64,000 bases of DNA from Bog-473 sp035552095 (GTDB taxonomy: Bacteria > Actinomycetota > Acidimicrobiia > Acidimicrobiales > RAAP-2), in contig DASZMA010000203.1 of NCBI GenBank assembly GCA_035552095.1, positions 62,001-126,000 of the forward strand, in the 5' to 3' direction. Of the stretch, positions 9,809 through 17,807 are shown one piece after another; within the stretch, counting starts at the first letter, position 1, and each line of letters starts with the position of its first letter. The position numbers and the translations under genes are program-made. The notes beneath the pieces are model-generated. The model searched no databases. It had not been told where the DNA came from and saw nothing but the letters and a program-made list of their open reading frames with translations.

Positions 9809-10182
9809 CGCTGCTCGACGATCTCGAGGCCGTTGCCATCCTGGTCGCGCAGAGCGAACATGGGCGGCACGCCGTCCCAGTGCAGGACCTGGTCAGCGTT
9901 GACGCCGCGATCGACCAGTTCGGCCCGCAGCGTCACGGCGTCCCCGGTGATGAAGCGGACGCCGGTCTCGACGCCGGCCGGTAGCCCCGGGTGCGCCAGG
10001 ACCAGAGCGATGGACGTCGTCGCCCCAGCGGGAGCCACCTCGATCCAGCGCTTTCCCGGGCCCAGCGGGACGTCGAGCCGCACGCCAAAGCCGAGCGTCT
10101 CGACGTAGAAGGCGAGCGCCCGGTCCTGATCGGCCACGGGGACGCCGACCGTGCGCACGTCGGTGATACGGGTGTCTGGCAT
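9805..10182 (-). CDS. VOC (glyoxalase-fold) family protein
   Basis: A 125-residue single VOC unit with two beta-alpha-beta-beta-beta modules: the first begins with PVADQDRALAFYVETLGF, the second ends with FALRDQDGNGLEIVEQ. The terminal glutamate is a usual metal ligand position. Glyoxalases, dioxygenases and resistance proteins share the fold; substrate cannot be deduced. The start overlaps the stop of the ArsR-SRPBCC gene by one base. Confidence 0.85.
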   Translation of the reverse strand: MPDTRITDVRTVGVPVADQDRALAFYVETLGFGVRLDVPLGPGKRWIEVAPAGATTSIALVLAHPGLPAGVETGVRFITGDAVTLRAELVDRGVNADQVLHWDGVPPMFALRDQDGNGLEIVEQR

Positions 10183-10937
10183 CAGCTGCCGTACATCAGC
10201 GAGCCGGGCGTGGTGAGCAGCTGGCCCGACTCCAACCAGGTCTTGAGGCCCGAGAGGATCATCGGCCAGCCGCCGTAGATCTGGTTGTTGGCGCCTTCTC
10301 GCAGCTGGTCGTGGGTCACGGTGAGATGGCAGGAGTCCTCCACCTGTTCAATGTCCCAGCTGACCCGGGAGGCGCCCTCGGACTTCACCTCGTCGCTCCA
10401 CAGCGCGGTCATGGTGTGGACGAGCCGCCGGGGTGGGTCGATCTCGAGGATCTCCCCCTCGCCGAGTTCCATGCCGGCTTCGGCCACACCCATGTCCAGG
10501 CGGGAGCCGACCTTCCACTCCGAGGTGACGCCGGCCCCGAAGTTGTACTTGCGCCTGATCTCGGGGTCGATGATGGCCTCCCACAAACGCTCGGGGGTGG
10601 TGCGGATATAGATCTCGTAAACCTTCTCCATCGGGCTCTCCAGTCGTTCCTTGATGTCGCTGAGTGCGGCCACCCAGGGTTCGGCGTACTTGCTCACCCA
10701 CCGGTCGTGGACGAGCCGGATCGGGACGGGGTTCAAGAAGTGGAGCTTCTGGCGGCCGCGCCGCCTGGTCACCACCAGCCCGGCTTCCTCCAGCAGCTTG
10801 AGGTGCTTCATGACGCCGAAGCGGGTCATGGAGAAACGCTCCTCGAGCATGCCCAGGGTCTGGCCGTCCTCACGGAACAGCTCATCGAGCAGGCTCCGCC
10901 GGGTGGGATCGGCCAGGGCTTTGAACACGTCGTCCAC
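10182..10937 (-). CDS. ArsR winged helix fused to SRPBCC (AHSA1) domain
   Basis: A 251-residue fusion of a transcription regulator and a START-like ligand-binding domain. Residues 1-100 form the ArsR helix-turn-helix (DDVFKALADPTRR, then RFGVMKHLKLLEEAGLV). From about residue 103 an AHSA1/SRPBCC domain begins (VYEIYIRTTPERLWEAIIDP). ArsR and SRPBCC proteins are usually separate adjacent genes, so the fusion may sense a hydrophobic ligand directly. I place the start at GTG 10937 because a strong promoter (TTGACA, 18 bp, TATAGT) ends 6 nt before it; an upstream in-frame ATG at 10973 would put the promoter inside the gene. Confidence 0.88.
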   Translation of the reverse strand: MDDVFKALADPTRRSLLDELFREDGQTLGMLEERFSMTRFGVMKHLKLLEEAGLVVTRRRGRQKLHFLNPVPIRLVHDRWVSKYAEPWVAALSDIKERLESPMEKVYEIYIRTTPERLWEAIIDPEIRRKYNFGAGVTSEWKVGSRLDMGVAEAGMELGEGEILEIDPPRRLVHTMTALWSDEVKSEGASRVSWDIEQVEDSCHLTVTHDQLREGANNQIYGGWPMILSGLKTWLESGQLLTTPGSLMYGS

Positions 10938-10943
10938 ACCGGC

Positions 10944-10973
10944 ACTATAGGTGACCATATAGTCACATGTCAA
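10944..10973 (-). promoter_or_regulatory. Strong promoter of the ArsR-SRPBCC operon
   Basis: On the minus strand TTGACA (complement of 10968-10973), an 18-bp spacer and TATAGT (complement of 10944-10949) form a near-consensus housekeeping promoter. The -10 ends 6 nt before the GTG start, predicting a leaderless mRNA. Confidence 0.75.
10951..10966. promoter_or_regulatory. Inverted repeat operator in the ArsR-SRPBCC promoter
   Basis: GTGAC-CATATA-GTCAC has perfect 5-bp arms and lies wholly in the spacer between -35 and -10. Overlapping outer arms ACTATA/TATAGT (10944-10949, 10958-10963) extend the symmetry. This is a classic place for autorepression by an ArsR protein. Confidence 0.65.
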
Positions 10974-11055
10974 TACGCTCAGTCATGGAGCCGGGCGCGC
11001 CTCGGCCCCGGGGCGGCGGCCAGTAGCTTGGCCACGACCTGAGGGAAGGAGCGGC

Positions 11056-11409
11056 ATGGCCCAAGACTGGGCACGTCCCGTCGTGCACTGGGAGATAGAG
11101 GCGAGGGACCCCGAGGTCCTCCGCGCCTTCTACGGTTCCCTTTTCAACTGGAAGATCGGTGAGGGCTTCATCATGGATATACAGCCAGGCATCGGCGGAC
11201 CCGAACCCGGACCGGGCGGGCACATCCGCCAGAGCGACCGCTCCGGAGTCACGCTCTACATACAGGTGGGGGACCTGCAGAGCTCGCTCGACAAGTCGGT
11301 CACCCTGGGCGCCACCATCGTGGCCGAGCCCTTCGACGTGCCAGGCGGCCCCACGCTGGCCGGGATCAGCGATCCCGAGGGCAATCCCGTCATGCTGGTG
11401 CAGGCGTGA
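11056..11409 (+). CDS. VOC family protein
   Basis: A 117-residue glyoxalase-fold protein starting MAQDWARPVVHWEIEARDPE, then the FYGSLFNWKI motif typical of the group that includes CFP-30B-like and hydroxylase-type VOC proteins. The C-terminal ISDPEGNPVMLVQA is the standard last strand, although the usual terminal glutamate ligand is replaced. A GGGAAGGAG-type ribosome site (about 11043-11051) precedes the ATG. It begins the rightward operon facing away from the ArsR-SRPBCC operon. Its ligand is unknown. Confidence 0.87.
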   Translation: MAQDWARPVVHWEIEARDPEVLRAFYGSLFNWKIGEGFIMDIQPGIGGPEPGPGGHIRQSDRSGVTLYIQVGDLQSSLDKSVTLGATIVAEPFDVPGGPTLAGISDPEGNPVMLVQA

Positions 11410-11413
11410 GCTC

Positions 11414-11704
11414 ATGTCGGTAGTCGAGCTCACCACCTTCCGCCTGGCCCAGGGGGCCAATGAAGAATCGTTCTTGGCCTTGGACCGGCGGGTGCAGACC
11501 GAGCTTGTCCCGAACCAGCCCGGGTTCATGCGGCGCACCACCGCCCGGCGCGACGAGAACTGGGTGGTAGTGACGCTGTGGGCGTCCGAGGAAGCCGCCG
11601 TGGCCTTCGAGAGCGTGGCCAACGGGGAACCCGTGCAGATGGAGTTCGACGGCCAACTCGAAGTGGGCAGTGTGGCCACGTACCGGTACAACACGCTCGA
11701 CTAA
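11414..11704 (+). CDS. Putative ABM/dabb-like small protein
   Basis: A 96-residue protein starting MSVVELTTFRLAQGANEESF, with a central GFMRRTTARRDENWVVVTLW that resembles the ferredoxin-like antibiotic biosynthesis monooxygenase (ABM) fold: strand, helix with an FLALDRRV core, two strands, then a helix beginning ASEEAAVAF. No catalytic residues are diagnostic. It lies 4 bases after the VOC gene and its TAA stop abuts the ATG of the enoyl-CoA hydratase, so the three genes are co-transcribed. Confidence 0.68.
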   Translation: MSVVELTTFRLAQGANEESFLALDRRVQTELVPNQPGFMRRTTARRDENWVVVTLWASEEAAVAFESVANGEPVQMEFDGQLEVGSVATYRYNTLD

Positions 11705-12544
11705 ATGGAGCCCGACGAGCTCAAGGTCACCCGCTACGCCGTGGCTGACGCCGTCGCCACCATCACACTGCACCGCCCCGAGCGCCTGAACGCCTGGACC
11801 GGCCGGATGCACTCTGAGTACCGCCAGCTGCTGGCTCGGGCCGCGGCCGACACCAGTGTGCGCGTCATCGTGGTCACCGGATCGGGCCGGGGGTTCTGCG
11901 TCGGTGCCGATACCCGGGCGCTCGAGGGCCACGTCGAACGCGGCAGTTACGACGCCGGGGTGGGCGCCGATCTGGCTCGGCCCGGCTTCGGGGTGCGGCC
12001 CGAGTTCGACGCCGACTTCGCCTACCAGTTCGGCATCCCCAAGCCGATCATTGCCGCCATCAACGGTCCGGCGGCCGGGGTCGGGCTGGTCCTGGCCTGC
12101 TACTGCGATCTCCGCTTCGCTGCCGCCGGGGTCAAGCTGACCACCAGCCACGGCCGGCTGGGCCTGCCGGCCGAATACGGCCTGTCCTGGCTGCTGCCGC
12201 GCCTGATCGGCCTGACCCGGGCGGCGGACCTGCTGCTGTCCAGCCGGGTCGTGCTCTCCGAGGAGGCGGCCGCCCTGGGCCTGGTCAACCAGGTGGTGGC
12301 GCCCGATGAGTTGATGACGACCACCTACGCCTACGCCAACATGCTGGCCACCGAGGTCGCGCCCTCATCGCTGACCGCCACCAAGCAGCAGCTCTACCGT
12401 GACTTCCATCGCGATGTGGCGTCTTCGGTCAACGACGCCGGCGCCCGTTTGGCCGAGATGATGCAGGGACCTGACTTCGCCGAAGGGGTGGCCGCGTTGA
12501 CCGAGAAGCGGCCGCCCCGCTTCTCGGACCCGCAACCTTCCTAG
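11705..12544 (+). CDS. Enoyl-CoA hydratase/isomerase family protein
   Basis: A 279-residue crotonase-fold protein. The CoA-binding start (HRPERLNAWTGRMHSEY), the first oxyanion-hole segment (GRGFCVGADTRAL) and the second (INGPAAGVGLVLACYCDLRFA) are all clear. The catalytic glutamate region reads LGLPAEYGLSWLLPRLIG. It probably acts on acyl-CoA esters in fatty acid or side-chain degradation. The ATG directly follows the TAA of the preceding gene, with no gap. Confidence 0.92.
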   Translation: MEPDELKVTRYAVADAVATITLHRPERLNAWTGRMHSEYRQLLARAAADTSVRVIVVTGSGRGFCVGADTRALEGHVERGSYDAGVGADLARPGFGVRPEFDADFAYQFGIPKPIIAAINGPAAGVGLVLACYCDLRFAAAGVKLTTSHGRLGLPAEYGLSWLLPRLIGLTRAADLLLSSRVVLSEEAAALGLVNQVVAPDELMTTTYAYANMLATEVAPSSLTATKQQLYRDFHRDVASSVNDAGARLAEMMQGPDFAEGVAALTEKRPPRFSDPQPS

Positions 12545-12557
12545 CGGCTGAGTCCGC

Positions 12558-13751
12558 TCAGGAGTCCACGCCGGCCGGCAGCTTGTCCGGATCCCACCCG
12601 AGTTGGGCCACGGCCTGGCGGAAGGCGAAGCGGTCGGTCATGCCGGCCACGTAGGTGACGGCGGCCCGGATGGCGTCCTCGCCCCCGGCCACCAGGTCCG
12701 GGGCCACGGTGGGGGCGGCACCCGTCTCGGCGATGAGATGCGGCCGGTCCGAGAAGTGCTCGACCAGGGCGCGCAGGACGCTGACCACGGCGTCGCCCTG
12801 CTGCACCGAGGCGGCCCGCAGGTAGATGCGTTCGTAGTTGCAGGCGCGGAAGGCGGAAAGGGCCTCGGCCTCCTCCTCCTCCATCCCCACCTGGCCGGTG
12901 CGCACGGTGGCCGAGACCACGCCGTGGATGAAGGCGTCGAGCTGCGCGCTGCGGCGCTCTCCGCACAACTCCCGCACGGCCAGGGGTAGCTGGTGGGGTG
13001 CCACGATCCCGGTCAGGACGGCGTCCTCCCAGTCGTGGCAGACGTAGGCCACCCGGTCGGCCCAGCTGACCACCTCGCCCTCGGGGGTGGACGGTGCCGG
13101 CCGGGACCAGCTGTGGTTGGCGATGCCGTCGCTGGTCTGGGCGCACAGGTTGAGGGAGGCCAGCGAGACGTGGGCGCCCCACGGCGCGTGGTCGAAGCCC
13201 CCGGGCAGGAACGGGTCCAGCGCGTCCTCGCTGGCGTGCCCGCCGGGGCCGTGCCCGCAGTCGTGGCCGAGGGCGATGGCTTCAGTCAGGGCCACATTGA
13301 GCCGGCAGGCCCGGGCCATGGCGGTGGCCACCTGCGCCACCTCGAGCGCGTGGGTGAGCCGGGTGCGCTGGTGGTCCTGGGGGAAGACGAAGACCTGGGT
13401 CTTGCCGGCCAGGCGCCGGAAGGAGGTGGCGTGCAGGATGCGGTCCCGGTCACGCTCGAAGCAGGTCCGCCACTCGTCGGGTTCCTCGGGTAGGGCCCGG
13501 TCACCAGCGCCCCGGGCCCGGGTGGCTCCGGGAGCCAGGATCTCGTCCTCCCGATCCTCCCGGGCGGCCCGGGTGAAGGGCTCGGGGGGCGAGCCACCGG
13601 GGCTCGGTGCTGGCTCAGTGGCCGGCCTAGTGCGGGCCCAAGAGTCGGCGTGGGCCAGGCGGACCGGCCCGGCGTAGCCGGACATGGTGGAGGCCCACCG
13701 CATGCTGCGCTCCGTCTCCCGGGGCTTCGGGGCGTCGCTCATGTCGTGCAT
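12558..13751 (-). CDS. dgt: dNTP triphosphohydrolase (dGTPase-like, HD domain)
   Basis: Hydrolyses dNTPs to nucleosides and triphosphate. The 397-residue protein has an N-terminal variable region with Pro/Arg-rich linkers, then the HD core: RDRILHATSFRRLAGKTQVF (start of the dGTPase signature), H134 in RLTHALEVAQ, the H163-D164 pair in LGHDCGHGPGGH, and a distal aspartate in WADRVAYVCHD. A second ATG at 13742 has a better-spaced GAGGGAG ribosome site and may be the true start. The gene is divergent from the DUF3107 gene. Confidence 0.92.
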   Translation of the reverse strand: MHDMSDAPKPRETERSMRWASTMSGYAGPVRLAHADSWARTRPATEPAPSPGGSPPEPFTRAAREDREDEILAPGATRARGAGDRALPEEPDEWRTCFERDRDRILHATSFRRLAGKTQVFVFPQDHQRTRLTHALEVAQVATAMARACRLNVALTEAIALGHDCGHGPGGHASEDALDPFLPGGFDHAPWGAHVSLASLNLCAQTSDGIANHSWSRPAPSTPEGEVVSWADRVAYVCHDWEDAVLTGIVAPHQLPLAVRELCGERRSAQLDAFIHGVVSATVRTGQVGMEEEEAEALSAFRACNYERIYLRAASVQQGDAVVSVLRALVEHFSDRPHLIAETGAAPTVAPDLVAGGEDAIRAAVTYVAGMTDRFAFRQAVAQLGWDPDKLPAGVDS

Positions 13752-13823
13752 TCTCCCTCACACCTGTAACGTCGCAGTGCCCGCAGGCCTCCCCCGTGGG
13801 GCTGACGAGAGGAGTGGAACCAG

Positions 13824-14060
13824 GTGGACGTGCGTATCGGCATCACCCAGACCCCCAAGGAGCTGGAGGTGGAGCTGAATGACGATGCTGACCGCGACAA
13901 GGTGGTGGCTGACATTGAGAAGCTGCTCAAGACCGGTGACGGTGTCCTCTGGCTGACCGACAAGAAGGGTCGCAAGGTGGGTGTCCCGGTGGCCAAGGTG
14001 GCCTACATCGAGGTCGGCGCCCCTTCCGCGGAGCGCCGGGTCGGGTTCGGCGCCCCTTGA
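13824..14060 (+). CDS. DUF3107 family protein
   Basis: A 78-residue protein of a family almost confined to Actinomycetota (the M. tuberculosis member is TB9.4). It begins with a strand (DVRIGITQTPKELEVEL), followed by a short helix and two strands ending VPVAKVAYIEVG. The function is unknown. GGAG at 13811-13814 precedes the GTG start. It sits just upstream of the paired ArsA-like ATPases. Confidence 0.9.
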   Translation: MDVRIGITQTPKELEVELNDDADRDKVVADIEKLLKTGDGVLWLTDKKGRKVGVPVAKVAYIEVGAPSAERRVGFGAP

Positions 14061-14084
14061 GGCCGTTGAACCTGCAGGGGCACT

Positions 14085-15044
14085 GTGACTGCGGCGGCAC
14101 CTGACCTCCTCCAGCTGAAGCTGGTCTTCGTCACCGGCAAGGGAGGCGTCGGCAAGACGACGGTGGCCGCCGCGTTGGCCCAGCTGGCGGCCGAGCACGG
14201 CCAGAAGGTGCTCACCTGCGAGGTGGACGCCAAAGGCGATCTGGCCGCCCTCTTCGAAGCGTCGCCCACCGGCTTCGTGCCCAAGGAGATCGCTCCGGGG
14301 ATCTCATCCATGTCCATGGACACCGAGGCCTCGCTGCGCGAGTACCTCAAGCTCCACCTGCGCATACCGGTGGTGGGGCGGATCGGCCCCCTGGCCAAGG
14401 CCTTCGACTTCGTGGCCACGGCGGCCCCGGGGGTGCGCGAGATCCTCACCGTCGGCAAGCTCTGTTACGAGGTGCGCGAGCGCCATTACGACCTGGTCGT
14501 GGTCGACGCGCCGGCCAGCGGGCACATCATCGGCCAGCTGGCCGCCCCCCAGGCCATCAACGACCTGGTCAAGGTGGGCCTGATCCGTAGCCAGACCGAC
14601 TGGATGCTCGAGATCCTCTCGGACCCCCAGCAGACCGGCCTGGTGGCCGTGACCACTCCCGAGGAGATGCCGGTCTCCGAGACGCTCGAGCTGGTCACCC
14701 GGGTCAAAGAGGAGACCACGGTGCGCATGTCGGCCGTGGTGGTCAACCGCGTCCTGCCCGAGCTCTTCGGCCAGCGCGAGGAGACGTTCTTCGAACAGCT
14801 GCGGGCCCCCGAGGTCGAGGCCGTGCTGTCCGAGCGGGCCGGCGGCTCGGTGGCCCCGGTGCTCGAGGCCGCCCGCCTGGCCGTCACCATGCGCCGCACC
14901 CGGGCCGGCCACCTGCAGCGTCTGCAGGCGGGGCTCCCCCCCGACCTGCCGGTGCTGCTCCTGCCCTATCTCTTCAGCCGCACCCACGGCATGCGCACCA
15001 CCCGGCAGGTGGCCCAGTCGCTGGGCGAGGAGCTGGGGCAGTGA
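14085..15044 (+). CDS. ArsA/Get3-like ATPase, canonical subunit
   Basis: A 319-residue SIMIBI-class P-loop ATPase with the deviant Walker A GKGGVGKTT (about residues 18-26), including the signature lysine that acts across the dimer. The switch I region has CEVDAKGDLAALF and the Walker B-like strand is LVVVDAPASGH. It belongs to the anion-transporting ATPase group represented by Rv3679 of M. tuberculosis. The stop overlaps the start of the second ATPase by 4 bases, so the two proteins are probably made together as a heterodimer. No arsenic-resistance genes are nearby. Confidence 0.88.
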   Translation: MTAAAPDLLQLKLVFVTGKGGVGKTTVAAALAQLAAEHGQKVLTCEVDAKGDLAALFEASPTGFVPKEIAPGISSMSMDTEASLREYLKLHLRIPVVGRIGPLAKAFDFVATAAPGVREILTVGKLCYEVRERHYDLVVVDAPASGHIIGQLAAPQAINDLVKVGLIRSQTDWMLEILSDPQQTGLVAVTTPEEMPVSETLELVTRVKEETTVRMSAVVVNRVLPELFGQREETFFEQLRAPEVEAVLSERAGGSVAPVLEAARLAVTMRRTRAGHLQRLQAGLPPDLPVLLLPYLFSRTHGMRTTRQVAQSLGEELGQ

Positions 15045-16204
15045 TGTCGCCCCGCCGGGAAGCCACCCCCACCGACATCGGCCAGCTGCTCTCGGCCAAG
15101 GAGATCGTGATCGCCTGTGGCCCGGGCGGCGTGGGCAAGACCACCACGGCGGCGGCGGTGGCGGCCATGGCCGTGGCCGAGCACGGGGGCCGGGTGCTGG
15201 TGCTGACGGTCGACCCGGCCAAGCGGTTGGCCGACGCCCTGGGCCTCAAGGGGATCGGCAACGATGAGGTGCGGGTAGCCGACGACGTGTTCAGGGAGGC
15301 GGGCGTGACCCCCCGGGGCGAGCTGTGGGCCGCCATGCTCGACACCAAGCAGAGCTGGGACGACCTGATCCGCCGCCACGCCCCCGACGAGGCCACCCGG
15401 ACCCAGATCCTGGCTAACCCGCTCTACCAGAACATCTCGGGGCGCTTCGTGCAGTCGCACGACTACATCGCCATGGAGCGGGTCTTCGAGATCCACTCCG
15501 AAGGCAAGTACGACCTCATCGTGGTCGACACCCCTCCGACCCGCAACGCGCTGGACTTCCTCGACGCCCCGGCCCGCATGGCCGACTTCTTCTCCTCGCG
15601 CCTGTTGCGCTGGCTGATCGTGCCTTATCGCTCCAAGTTGGTGAACGTGGCCACCAAGCCGTTCTATCAAGTGGCCGACCGCATCCTGGGCACCCAGTTC
15701 CTGGCCGACATCTCGGAGTTCTTCATCCTGTTCCAGTCGATGTACGACGGCTTCGTGGAACGGTCCAACGCGGTCAGCCGCCTGCTGTCGGACCGGCGCA
15801 CCACCTTCATGGTGATCTCCACCCTCGAAGCCACGCCGCTGCGCGAGGCGGAGTTCTTCTCCAAGGAGCTCACGGCGCGCCAGCTGCACCTGGGGGCGAT
15901 CATCTTGAACAAGGTCCTGCCCGACTACCTGCGCAGCACCAAGACGGTCAAACTGGCCCAGTCGATGTCCGACCACGCCGACGAGCTGGCCGAGGGACTG
16001 ACCGACGACCCGGTGGTGGCGGCCCGGGTGTTGGGCGAGGTGGCGGAGAGCTTCCTGAACTTCAGCGTGGTGGCCCGGCGCGAGGCCGAGCAGCAGGCCG
16101 AGTTGCGGGGCGCACCCGACATCCTGGTCACCGTCCCCTTCTTCGATGCCGACATCTACGACATGTCGGGGCTGCTCCAACTGGGCGCGCAAATCTGGGA
16201 TTGA
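15041..16204 (+). CDS. ArsA/Get3-like ATPase, second subunit
   Basis: A 387-residue partner of the preceding ATPase, resembling Rv3680. Its P-loop is GPGGVGKTTT (about residues 28-37): the signature lysine of the first GK position is replaced by proline, while the catalytic GKT is kept. Switch regions read LTVDPAKRLADALGL and LIVVDTPPTRNALDFLD. The asymmetric loss of the intermonomer lysine suggests that only one of the two active sites in a heterodimer is fully equipped. Its start overlaps the first ATPase gene by 4 bases. Confidence 0.88.
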   Translation: MMSPRREATPTDIGQLLSAKEIVIACGPGGVGKTTTAAAVAAMAVAEHGGRVLVLTVDPAKRLADALGLKGIGNDEVRVADDVFREAGVTPRGELWAAMLDTKQSWDDLIRRHAPDEATRTQILANPLYQNISGRFVQSHDYIAMERVFEIHSEGKYDLIVVDTPPTRNALDFLDAPARMADFFSSRLLRWLIVPYRSKLVNVATKPFYQVADRILGTQFLADISEFFILFQSMYDGFVERSNAVSRLLSDRRTTFMVISTLEATPLREAEFFSKELTARQLHLGAIILNKVLPDYLRSTKTVKLAQSMSDHADELAEGLTDDPVVAARVLGEVAESFLNFSVVARREAEQQAELRGAPDILVTVPFFDADIYDMSGLLQLGAQIWD

Positions 16205-16215
16205 GGCCGGGCGCG

Positions 16216-16221
16216 TACAGT
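16216..16221 (+). promoter_or_regulatory. Putative -10 of the O-methyltransferase gene
   Basis: TACAGT ends 7 nt before position 16228, leaving 6 bases to the ATG. This predicts a leaderless transcript starting separately from the ATPase operon. Confidence 0.45.
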
Positions 16222-16227
16222 CGTGGC

Positions 16228-16875
16228 ATGCCCCCACTGATCGATCCCGAAGTCCTCGCCTACGCCGAGGCCCACTCGACCGCCCCGTCGGCCCACCTGG
16301 CCGCGGTGGACGAGTCGACCCGAGCCGAGTTCCCCGCCTGGGGGATGATGGTCGGCCGCCAGGAGGGGCGCTTCCTCGAGCTCCTGGTCTTCGCCACCCA
16401 GGCCACCAGCGTGCTCGAGATCGGCACCTTCACCGGCTACTCCTCCATCGCCATGGCGGCCGGGCTCCCGGCGGACGGCTCCATCATTTCGCTCGAGGTC
16501 GACCCCCACCACGCCACGGTGTCGCGGGGCAACATCGCGGCGGCCGGGCTGGAGAGCCGGATCAGCGTGATTGAGGGGCCGGCGCTGACGTCGCTGGCCA
16601 AGCTGCAGGGCCCGTTCGACCTCATCTTCATCGATGCCGACAAGGTCTCCTACGACGCTTACTTCGAGGCGGTGCTGCCCAAGCTGGCGCCGCACGGCCT
16701 CATCGTGCTGGACAACACATTGCAGGCCGGGGGGGTGCTGGAGAGCGCCGCCGCCTACAACGAGTCGTCGACCGCCATCCGGGCCCTCAACGACAAGCTG
16801 GTCGACGACCCCCGGGTGGTCTGCGTGCTCACCACCATCCGGGACGGCGTGACGCTGGTCCGTCACGCCGGCTGA
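16228..16875 (+). CDS. Class I SAM O-methyltransferase (CCoAOMT-like)
   Basis: A 215-residue methyltransferase of the caffeoyl-CoA/catechol O-methyltransferase group. The SAM site is LEIGTFTGYSSIAMA, the acidic loop after strand 2 is SLEVDPHH, and the metal-binding DLIFIDADKVSYDAYFE motif and second aspartate in LIVLDNTL are intact. The physiological acceptor is unknown. I chose the ATG at 16228 because the upstream in-frame TTG overlaps the previous stop and a -10-like TACAGT is correctly placed for a leaderless start. Confidence 0.9.
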   Translation: MPPLIDPEVLAYAEAHSTAPSAHLAAVDESTRAEFPAWGMMVGRQEGRFLELLVFATQATSVLEIGTFTGYSSIAMAAGLPADGSIISLEVDPHHATVSRGNIAAAGLESRISVIEGPALTSLAKLQGPFDLIFIDADKVSYDAYFEAVLPKLAPHGLIVLDNTLQAGGVLESAAAYNESSTAIRALNDKLVDDPRVVCVLTTIRDGVTLVRHAG

Positions 16876-16887
16876 GCCGGCGCTCAC

Positions 16888-17805
16888 GTGCTCGACTACC
16901 ACCTCCACCTCTGGCCCCACAGCGAGAGTGAGACGCCGCTCTCGCTCGACCAGCTGGCCGCCTACTGCGAGAAGGCCCAGGCGGCCGGGGTGGAGGAGCT
17001 GGCGGTGACCGAGCACCTGTTCCGCTTCCGGCAGGCCGAAGCCCTGCTCGGGGGCTTCTGGCGCGACGACAAGATCACCCCGGCCCTGCAGGACTCCATG
17101 GCCGACTACTGGGCTTTCCACGCCACGGCCGACCTCGAGGCCTACGTCACCTGCGCGCAGGAGGCCCAGGCGGCGGGCCTCCCGGTCGTGATCGGCCTGG
17201 AGGTCGACTACTACGAGGGCCGGATGGACCAGGTGGCCGACCTGCTGGCGGGCTACCCCTTTGACGTCCTACTCGGCTCGGTGCACTGGCTGGGCGCCTG
17301 GCGCTTCGACGACATCGACGTCCCGCTGCAGATGGCGGAATGGTCCGCCCGAAAGGTCGATGCCTGCTGGGAGGGCTACACCCTGGCCCTGGAGGAACTG
17401 GCGGCCTCGGGGGCCTGCGACGTGCTGGCCCACCCGGACCTGATCAAGGTGGCCGGCTACGTGCCCGACGCCCCCAGCGAGTGGTGGGACCGCATGGCCG
17501 AGGCGGCCGCCGCCTCGGGCATGGCGGCCGAGGTCTCCTCCGCCGGCTGGCGCAAGCCGGTCGGGGAGCAGTACCCGGCGTTGCCGCTCCTGGAGCGCTT
17601 CGCCGCCCGCGGGGTGCCCCTGACCACGGCCTCGGACGCCCACCGGCTGGAGCAGGTGGCCGACCAGGCCGATTCGCTGCGGGCCATCCTCGGTGCGGTA
17701 GGGGTCGACTCGCTGCAGGCCTACCGGGCCCGCCGGCCCCACCCGGTGGCGGTCGGTGTCCCGGCCGACGTCCCGGCCAATGCCCCGGCGGGCGAAGAGG
17801 GATAG
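16888..17805 (+). CDS. PHP-domain phosphatase (histidinol-phosphatase-like)
   Basis: A 305-residue PHP metallophosphoesterase. Metal ligands are visible as HLH in DYHLHLWPHSE at the N-terminus, EH in VTEHLFRF, the glutamate in GLEVDYYEG, the histidine in LLGSVHWLG, HPD in VLAHPDLIK and the terminal DAH in TASDAHRLEQ. The HisK-type histidinol-phosphate phosphatase family has this set, but no other his genes are here, so another phosphate ester is possible. The GTG start lies 12 bases after the methyltransferase stop. Confidence 0.86.
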   Translation: MLDYHLHLWPHSESETPLSLDQLAAYCEKAQAAGVEELAVTEHLFRFRQAEALLGGFWRDDKITPALQDSMADYWAFHATADLEAYVTCAQEAQAAGLPVVIGLEVDYYEGRMDQVADLLAGYPFDVLLGSVHWLGAWRFDDIDVPLQMAEWSARKVDACWEGYTLALEELAASGACDVLAHPDLIKVAGYVPDAPSEWWDRMAEAAAASGMAAEVSSAGWRKPVGEQYPALPLLERFAARGVPLTTASDAHRLEQVADQADSLRAILGAVGVDSLQAYRARRPHPVAVGVPADVPANAPAGEEG

Positions 17806-17807
17806 CC

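Noticed and set aside
10938..10973. Longer ArsR-SRPBCC start at ATG 10973
   Set aside because: The extra codons coincide with the -35, operator and -10, so they are very probably untranscribed.
14966..16237. 423-codon minus-strand frame opposite the second ATPase
   Set aside because: It is His/Gly/Gln-rich shadow coding with no recognisable fold, opposite a clear P-loop ATPase.
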